From contig MNYN01000083.1 of assembly GCA_001873105.1 (NCBI GenBank), forward strand, positions 1 through 58,915: 58,915 nucleotides of DNA. Direction: 5' to 3'. This DNA is from Flavobacteriaceae bacterium CG2_30_34_30. GTDB taxonomy: Bacteria > Bacteroidota > Bacteroidia > Flavobacteriales > Flavobacteriaceae. The translations under genes were made by a program, and so were the position numbers. The first letter of the stretch is position 1; every line of letters begins with the position of its first letter. This document shows positions 53,946 through 58,915 of the stretch, piece by piece. The notes under the pieces were generated by a model. That model did no database searches and was not told where the DNA came from. It saw only the letters and a program-made list of their open reading frames with translations.

Positions 53946-55049
53946 TTATCGAAAAATACTCAAATCTACTTTCAGCGAAAACACATTGGAGTATAGGGCA
54001 ACGCTTTGATCGCCTATATCGGTAAGAGCATAATCAATCTGTATGCCTTTGTATTGAAATCCAACCCCTATGTTGGGTTGAAAAGTAACCTGTTCGCTAC
54101 CATCCAGTTGTCGAGCATTTTGAAAATTACCCACTCCGGCTCGTAAATAAATGAGCTCAATATAACCAAATTCAAATCCTAATGCAGGATTAATACTTAC
54201 ACTTTCGGTTGAAATAATGTCGTTGGTTTGTGCAAATCGCATATTCAAATTAGCAGATGCTTGCAAGGAATAATCGCCTCTGAAATCAAACCGGCGTGCC
54301 ATGCCTATTTGTAGTTTTGGAATGGTTATTTCAGTAGTTTCAGGTAATTCTTGGTTTTGGCCCTCTACAGCAGCTTGTACCGTAGCAAATTCTTTTTCGT
54401 CTACGGTCCAGATGTTATATGTGGTGGTAATATCACGCGCCATTATGCCAAACATCCAGTCGTTTTTTACAAATTGAATGCCTAGATCAAATCCAAAACC
54501 CCAAGAGGAAGCAAATTTTCCAATTATCCTGCGAATTACTTTAGCATTTACACCGTAATTTAAACCGTCTAAAGGTAATTTTCTAGCATAGGAAAACGTA
54601 AAGCCATAATCTGCTGTTGAAAATAAGCTAATGCGGTTATAATCAATATTACCTTGCTGGTCAATAAGTTGGGTAGTATTTAAGATATCATCCACCCCAA
54701 AACGAATGACTGAAAAACCTATAGCGCTTCTGTCATCTAAAGGTTTTGCAAATGCAGCATAGTTATAGGTAGCTATATTAGCAAAGTAAGAGGAGTGCAT
54801 TAAAGAGAGTTGGTTATCTTCCAGGTGTACTAACCCCGCCGGATTCCAATAGCCTGAATTTACATCGTTTGTGCCGGCGGTAACGGCATTTGCCATGCCT
54901 AAAGCACGAGCATCTACACCTATATTCATAAACTCATTAGAGTACTTTCTTACCGTTTGTGCGGAAAGTATAAAGGTGCTAAAAAATAATAGCAAAAATA
55001 ACTTCTTTTTCAAGGACAGGTTTTGATGCAAATATCGATTTTTTTTCAA
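53946..55049 (-). CDS. PorV/PorQ family outer membrane protein
   Basis: 367 residues with a FadL-like barrel: signal peptide, then FMNIGVDARALGMANAVTAG and YWNPAGLVHLEDNQLSLMHS, the conserved opening of the PorV/PorQ (UPF0164) family, and a closing VFSLKVDLSIFR. It differs clearly from the PorQ at 23.4-24.4 kb. There is no in-frame ATG; TTG at 55049 or TTG at 55013 could start it, and the latter gives a more ordinary signal peptide. A part in type IX secretion is likely by family but unproven. Divergent from pssA. Confidence 0.82.
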   Translation of the reverse strand: MKKNRYLHQNLSLKKKLFLLLFFSTFILSAQTVRKYSNEFMNIGVDARALGMANAVTAGTNDVNSGYWNPAGLVHLEDNQLSLMHSSYFANIATYNYAAFAKPLDDRSAIGFSVIRFGVDDILNTTQLIDQQGNIDYNRISLFSTADYGFTFSYARKLPLDGLNYGVNAKVIRRIIGKFASSWGFGFDLGIQFVKNDWMFGIMARDITTTYNIWTVDEKEFATVQAAVEGQNQELPETTEITIPKLQIGMARRFDFRGDYSLQASANLNMRFAQTNDIISTESVSINPALGFEFGYIELIYLRAGVGNFQNARQLDGSEQVTFQPNIGVGFQYKGIQIDYALTDIGDQSVALYSNVFSLKVDLSIFR

Positions 55050-55086
55050 TTATTAAACTGCAATTTTACGTAGATATTGTTTCTAA

Positions 55087-55119
55087 TTTGCCTTAGACGA
55101 AAATAGTTTACTATTTTTA
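55087..55119 (+). promoter_or_regulatory. promoter for pssA
   Basis: TTTG at 55087-55090, then 21 nt, then TATTTTTA at 55112-55119, one base from TAnnTTTG; it ends 20 nt before the ATG at 55140. Confidence 0.4.
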
Positions 55120-55139
55120 CAAAATATAAATTGCCTTCC

Positions 55140-55877
55140 ATGAAAAAACAAATTCCAAATGCCATTACCTTATGTAATTTACTTTGTGGATGTATTGCTA
55201 CCATTTATGCGCTGCAAGGGGAGCTTCCTTTTGCTGCCGGATTTGTGGTTTTGGGTATTTTCTTTGACTTTTTTGATGGTATGTTAGCAAGAGTTTTACA
55301 CGTGGAAAGTGGCATAGGGCTACAACTCGATTCACTTGCCGATATGATTACCAGCGGACTAGTGCCCGGAATTTTTATGGTGCAATTGCTTTTTATGTCG
55401 GGTATTAGTCCTACACCGATAAATTTATGGTCAGAAGTCCATTTTTACTTAGATACCGATACCTTTATTCCTTTGTTAGGTTTACTTATCGTTTTGGCAT
55501 CGGCTTACCGATTGGCAAAATTTAATATGGATGTAAGGCAAACGTCTTCTTTTATTGGGCTTCCAACTCCTGCTAATGCGTTGCTTATTATCAGTTTACC
55601 TCTTATTTTAATCTACCAACCTTCTGAAATTGCTTTTCAACTTATTTTAAATCCTTGGATTTTGATTGCACTTACGGTTCTTAGTTGTTATTTGCTCAAT
55701 GCTGAAATTCCTTTGTTTTCTTTAAAATTTAAAACCAAAAGCTTTAAATCAAACTCCATACGCTACGTTTTTTTATTGCTCAGTGTGGTTTTATTGGTTT
55801 CTTTTTGGTTTGTAGCTATTCCCATGGTAATTTTTCTTTATGTAGTATTGTCTGTGTTGTTTAAAGGAAAAAAATAA
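55140..55877 (+). CDS. pssA: CDP-diacylglycerol-serine O-phosphatidyltransferase
   Basis: Makes phosphatidylserine, the precursor of phosphatidylethanolamine, at the inner membrane. 245 residues from the ATG at 55140; a TTG three codons earlier is less likely. The CDP-alcohol phosphotransferase motif is complete: FFDGMLARVL, then G, LDSLAD and G (about 43-72). Several helices follow. No psd is adjacent. A palindromic repeat lies just downstream. Confidence 0.93.
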   Translation: MKKQIPNAITLCNLLCGCIATIYALQGELPFAAGFVVLGIFFDFFDGMLARVLHVESGIGLQLDSLADMITSGLVPGIFMVQLLFMSGISPTPINLWSEVHFYLDTDTFIPLLGLLIVLASAYRLAKFNMDVRQTSSFIGLPTPANALLIISLPLILIYQPSEIAFQLILNPWILIALTVLSCYLLNAEIPLFSLKFKTKSFKSNSIRYVFLLLSVVLLVSFWFVAIPMVIFLYVVLSVLFKGKK

Positions 55878-55914
55878 CCCTTCTCCTTATATGTGCTTTT
55901 TATTTTAGAAATAT

Positions 55915-55947
55915 AACCCTTCAAGGGTTTAAAACCCTTGAAGGGTT
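55915..55947. repeat. nested perfect palindrome between pssA and tviB
   Basis: Two 16-nt arms, AACCCTTCAAGGGTTT (55915-55930) and its exact reverse complement (55932-55947), around one central A. Each arm is itself a 7-bp inverted repeat around one base (AACCCTT-C-AAGGGTT), so the unit can fold as one long hairpin or as two small ones. No T-run follows, so it is not a standard terminator. It is probably a dispersed repeat. Confidence 0.85.
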
Positions 55948-56036
55948 AATTGCCAATTTTATCGGAATTACAAACCCATTGCCATTCCATTTTTTTACCT
56001 TTGCATTCTTCAAAGAAGTATCTACTTAATAAAACA

Positions 56037-57326
56037 ATGATGAAAAATACACCTTGTGTTGCAGTGATTGGTCTTGGCTATGTTGGCCTTCCTTTAGCCG
56101 TTGAATTTGCAAAAAAATATCCCACCATTGGATTTGATATCAACAAAAAACGTGTTGACGAATTAAATCAGGGCAAAGATTTTACGTTGGAGGTAGAAGA
56201 GCAGGATTTAAAAAGTGTCCTTAAACGCACAACGAGCAACGGTCTTTTAATCACCGATTCACCAGATACTTTAGCGCAAGCAAACCGATATATAGTAACC
56301 GTGCCCACACCAACCGATAAACACAACCAACCCATATTAACTCCATTAATAAAAGCTAGTGAAACCATAGGGGCTTATTTAAAAAAGGGAGACATTGTTA
56401 TTTATGAATCTACCGTATATCCTGGCGTTACTGAAGATATTTGTGTTCCAGTTTTAGAACGATTTTCCGGACTTACTTTTAATACCGATTTTTTTGCAGG
56501 CTATTCGCCGGAACGAATTAATCCGGGAGACAAATTGCACACCGTAACTAAAATCCTAAAAGTTACTTCCGGGTCAACACCTGAAGCAGCAAAAATGGTT
56601 GATGATTTGTACAAATCTATTATCACTGCGGGTACACATTTAGCGCCTTCTATAAAAGTAGCGGAGGCAGCAAAAGTTATTGAAAATTCGCAACGTGACA
56701 TTAATATTGCTTTTGTTAATGAACTTTCAAAAATATTTAGATTGCTTGAAATTGATACCCAAGCAGTTTTAGAAGCAGCGGGCACCAAATGGAATTTTTT
56801 AAAATTTAGTCCCGGTTTGGTTGGTGGGCATTGTATAGGGGTGGATCCATATTATTTGGCACAAAAAGCAGTAGAGGAGGGGTACAATCCTGAAATCATA
56901 TTAGCAGGAAGACGATTGAACGACAGTATGGGCAGTTATGTGGCTACCGAAACGGTAAAATTAATGATACAAAAAGATGCCAAAGTAAAAGGGGGAACCG
57001 TTTTGATTTTAGGAATCACCTTTAAAGAAAATTGCCCCGACATTCGAAATACCAAAGTGATAGATGTGATTAATGAATTTAAAAAATACAATCTAACGAT
57101 AGATGTGTATGACCCTTGGGCAAATGCCGAAGAAGTAGCACACGAGTATAATATTTCTCTAGTGCATGAAAAATCGCAATTAAAAACCGATTATGATGCG
57201 GTAGTTTTAGCAGTTTCTCATCAGCAGTTTAACGATTTTAAAATAGAAAACTATTGTAACAGAAATGCAGTTGTTTTTGATGTGAAATCGTTTTTACCCA
57301 TCGATAAAATTGACGGAAGATTATGA
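56037..57326 (+). CDS. tviB: UDP-N-acetyl-D-glucosamine 6-dehydrogenase (TviB/WbpO-like)
   Basis: Oxidises UDP-GlcNAc (or UDP-GalNAc) to the uronic acid with two NAD+. 429 residues from the paired ATGs at 56037/56040; a longer TTG-initiated frame from 55950 runs into the intergenic region and is rejected. NAD-binding IGLGYVGLPLAVEF at the N-terminus, the YSPERINPGDK block, and the catalytic cysteine in GGHCIGVDPYYLAQKA. The sequence closely recalls Salmonella TviB. Its stop overlaps the start of the epimerase gene. Together they supply UDP-GalNAcA for a capsule or O-antigen. Confidence 0.9.
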   Translation: MMKNTPCVAVIGLGYVGLPLAVEFAKKYPTIGFDINKKRVDELNQGKDFTLEVEEQDLKSVLKRTTSNGLLITDSPDTLAQANRYIVTVPTPTDKHNQPILTPLIKASETIGAYLKKGDIVIYESTVYPGVTEDICVPVLERFSGLTFNTDFFAGYSPERINPGDKLHTVTKILKVTSGSTPEAAKMVDDLYKSIITAGTHLAPSIKVAEAAKVIENSQRDINIAFVNELSKIFRLLEIDTQAVLEAAGTKWNFLKFSPGLVGGHCIGVDPYYLAQKAVEEGYNPEIILAGRRLNDSMGSYVATETVKLMIQKDAKVKGGTVLILGITFKENCPDIRNTKVIDVINEFKKYNLTIDVYDPWANAEEVAHEYNISLVHEKSQLKTDYDAVVLAVSHQQFNDFKIENYCNRNAVVFDVKSFLPIDKIDGRL

Positions 57327-58306
57327 TGTACACTCACAAATACCAAGAGCAAGACCTTTCAAAATACGCCTTTTTAGTTACAGGTGGTGCAGGCTTTATT
57401 GGATCAAATATTGTAGAATATTTACTTAAGAATAACGCTAAAAAGGTACGTGTTCTTGACAACCTTGCCACAGGGTTTTTGAAAAACATGGAAGCTTTTC
57501 AATTTCATCCCGCATTTGAATTTTTAGAAGGTGATATTCGTGATTTGGATACCTGTAAAAAAGCGATGAAAGGTATAGATTATGTATCGCATCAAGCGGC
57601 TTTAGGCTCTGTACCTCGTTCTATTGAAAATCCAATATTAACTAATGACGTTAATGTAGGCGGGTTTTTAAATATACTGGTGGCTCAAAAGGAAAGCCCA
57701 ACAGTAAAGCGGTTGGTATATGCTGCTTCCAGTTCCACCTATGGCGATAGTCCTACATTGCCAAAAGTAGAGGACAACATAGGAAAACCATTGTCACCCT
57801 ATGCAGTAACTAAGTTGGTGAATGAGCTATACGCTGATGTGTTTTACAAAACCTACAAAACACCTACTATTGGGTTGCGGTATTTTAATGTATTCGGACC
57901 AAAACAAAGTCCTACAGGTGCTTATGCCGCTGTCATTCCACTCTTTATGCAATCCCTAAAAGACGGTAAAGCTCCCACCATTCATGGTGATGGCGAGCAA
58001 ACGCGTGATTTTACTTTTGTAGAAAATGCGGTGCAAGCTAATTTGCGGGCTCTTTTTGCTCCTGAAAAGGCCATTAATCAAGTGTATAACGTGGCGTATG
58101 GAGAGCGAATAAGCCTAAATAGCTTGTGGAATGAATTGCAAGAAATCGCCAAAATAAAACTAGATGCTGTCTACGGTTCAAACAGAGCCGGTGATGTGCG
58201 CGACTCGCTAGCAGATATTAGCAAAGCTAAAAAACAATTGGACTACAAACCTCGCTTTAGTGTGCGAGAAGGTTTAGAAAAAACGTGGAATTTATTTTCA
58301 TCTTGA
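57323..58306 (+). CDS. tviC: UDP-N-acetylglucosamine 4-epimerase family (TviC/WbpP-like)
   Basis: 327-residue extended short-chain dehydrogenase. NAD-binding VTGGAGFIGSNIVEYLL, AALGSVPRSIENP, catalytic Ser in YAASSSTYGD and the YxxxK pair in SPYAVTKLVNELYADVF, then LRYFNVFGPKQSPTGAYAAVI, which are hallmarks of TviC/WbpP. It interconverts the C4 epimers of UDP-GlcNAc(A). It overlaps tviB by 4 nt (ATGA). It is the last gene in the window before the repeat region. Confidence 0.9.
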   Translation: MMYTHKYQEQDLSKYAFLVTGGAGFIGSNIVEYLLKNNAKKVRVLDNLATGFLKNMEAFQFHPAFEFLEGDIRDLDTCKKAMKGIDYVSHQAALGSVPRSIENPILTNDVNVGGFLNILVAQKESPTVKRLVYAASSSTYGDSPTLPKVEDNIGKPLSPYAVTKLVNELYADVFYKTYKTPTIGLRYFNVFGPKQSPTGAYAAVIPLFMQSLKDGKAPTIHGDGEQTRDFTFVENAVQANLRALFAPEKAINQVYNVAYGERISLNSLWNELQEIAKIKLDAVYGSNRAGDVRDSLADISKAKKQLDYKPRFSVREGLEKTWNLFSS

Positions 58307-58312
58307 TTTTTC

Positions 58313-58337
58313 ATAAACATTTGACCCCGCTGGGGTC
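58313..58337 (+). repeat. hairpin repeat element, plus orientation, copy 1
   Basis: ATAAACATTT followed by the perfect hairpin GACCCC-GCT-GGGGTC, starting 7 nt after the tviC stop codon. It belongs to the same family as the elements at 58360, 58402 and 58453 and, inverted, the tandem array. Confidence 0.85.
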
Positions 58338-58359
58338 TTCTTTTGTTTTTCGATTTTTT

Positions 58360-58378
58360 ATAAACCTCGCTGGGGTTT
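58360..58378 (+). repeat. hairpin repeat element, plus orientation, degenerate copy 2
   Basis: ATAAACCTCGCTGGGGTTT: the ATAAAC lead runs straight into a shortened hairpin with stem AAACCTC/GGGGTTT (one G-T pair) and loop GCT. The linker ATTTG is missing. Confidence 0.6.
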
Positions 58379-58401
58379 TTTGATAACAAACCAAAAATTC
58401 T

Positions 58402-58426
58402 ATAAACATTTGACCCCTCAGGGGTC
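58402..58426 (+). repeat. hairpin repeat element, plus orientation, copy 3
   Basis: ATAAACATTT then GACCCC-TCA-GGGGTC. The stem is identical to copy 1; only the loop differs. Confidence 0.85.
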
Positions 58427-58452
58427 CTCGTGTGGTGCTAATTTGATTTTCT

Positions 58453-58477
58453 ATAAACGTTTGACCCCTCTGGGGTC
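58453..58477 (+). repeat. hairpin repeat element, plus orientation, copy 4
   Basis: ATAAACGTTT then GACCCC-TCT-GGGGTC. Same stem, one change in the lead, different loop. Confidence 0.85.
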
Positions 58478-58514
58478 ATATTTGCCTTTCGTTATTTTCT
58501 TCTATAATGTTGTT

Positions 58515-58915
58515 GAACCCAGCGGGTTCCAATGTGTATAACAAAAGAAGGATACATTGAAAGGAACCCAGCGGGTTCCAATGTGTATAGCAAAAGAAGA
58601 ATACATTGAAAGGAACCCAGCAGGTTCCAATGTTTATAACAAAAGAAGGATACATTGAAAGGAACCCAGCGGGTTCCAATGTGTATAGAAAAGAAGAATA
58701 GATTGAAAGGAACCCAGCAGGTTTCAATGTTTATAACAAAAGAAGAATACATTGAAAGGAACCCAGCGGGTTCCAAAGTTTATAGCAAAAGAAGGATATA
58801 TTGAAAGGAACCCAGCAGGTTCCAATGTTTATAACAAAAGAAGGATACATTGAAAGGAACCCAGCGGGTTCCAATGTGTATAGAAAAGAAGAATAGATTG
58901 AAAGGAACCCAGCAG
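58515..58915 (-). repeat. tandem array of palindromic repeats, 49-bp period, runs off the window
   Basis: Eight full units and part of a ninth begin at 58515, 58564, 58613, 58662, 58710, 58759, 58808, 58857 and 58905, so the period is 49 bp, or 48 where one C is lost. Each unit has the hairpin GGAACCC-AGC-GGGTTCC (first unit slightly shorter) and a conserved linker. Units 3, 5, 7 and 9 carry AGCAGG instead of AGCGGG. The segments 58613-58720 and 58808-58915 are identical over 108 bp, so a 195-bp, four-unit higher-order repeat exists. Read on the minus strand, each unit begins ATAAACATT or ATACACATT, like the plus-orientation elements. It is not CRISPR, because the linkers are not unique. Confidence 0.9.

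Noticed and set aside
58476-58776. Two overlapping minus-strand ORFs with repeats such as EPAGFLS and SFVI inside the tandem array
   Set aside because: The period is 49 bp, so every unit shifts the frame, and the frames stay open only because the unit lacks stops. The conserved signal is the palindrome, with changes that keep pairing rather than the amino acids. No start region or downstream stop logic.
58515-58915. CRISPR array
   Set aside because: The spacing is regular, but the sequence between palindromes is itself repeated in every unit; there are no unique spacers and no cas genes in the window.

Overview
The window is a stretch of chromosome from a member of the Bacteroidota, almost certainly family Flavobacteriaceae. 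The DNA is visibly AT-rich and Shine-Dalgarno sequences are scarce. Several genes are preceded, usually by 18-26 nt, by the Bacteroidota -7 promoter box TAnnTTTG. The gene content also fits: a PorQ-type type IX secretion protein and a PorV/PorQ-family relative, a TonB receptor with a carboxypeptidase-regulatory-like extension, a very long TamB, GIN-domain and DUF4097-like proteins, and a 6S-like RNA between zapA and rny. Nearly all of the window is ordinary chromosomal core. I see no prophage, insertion sequence, CRISPR array, tRNA or rRNA.

Layout. 0-6 kb: end of a lipoprotein gene, a cysteine desulfurase, and an M23 peptidase/TonB receptor pair. 6-11 kb: cell division and RNA turnover (coiled-coil protein, zapA, 6S RNA, rny), xerD, an outer-membrane barrel, DoxX and aroQ. 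11-17.5 kb: lpdA, two msrB genes in tandem, lipoproteins, an M48 protease and an MFS transporter. 17.5-20.5 kb: an ECF sigma factor, a putative membrane anti-sigma protein and two repeat-rich envelope proteins on one strand. 20.7-32.2 kb: lon, porQ, cmk, a GNAT enzyme, then rsmE/tsaD divergent from tamB. 32-43 kb: an M28 peptidase, a cold-shock-domain protein, VIT, FKBP, CBS, DoxX, AhpD-like, DUF3179, DinB and YceI genes plus small unknowns. 43-50.5 kb: a redox region (FAD disulfide reductase, AhpD-like protein, formate/nitrite channel, flavodoxin-like protein, a probable permuted papain-fold protein with a small partner, a Crp-like regulator, a DJ-1/PfpI protein and an Old Yellow Enzyme). 50.6-58.3 kb: a MacB/LolD-type ATPase, a methyltransferase, lnt, a PorV-like protein, pssA, then tviB-tviC, which make UDP-GlcNAcA and UDP-GalNAcA and probably mark the start of a surface polysaccharide locus.

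The most unusual sequence is at the right edge (58313-58915). Four hairpin elements in one orientation are followed by a tandem array of the same hairpin family in the opposite orientation. The array has a 49-bp period and a 195-bp higher-order repeat, and it runs off the window. A second, nested palindrome lies at 55915-55947. Other points worth a second look are the sigma/anti-sigma operon, the papain-fold gene pair in the redox region, a terminator that touches the start codon of the MFS gene, and a promoter box almost touching the aroQ start codon.
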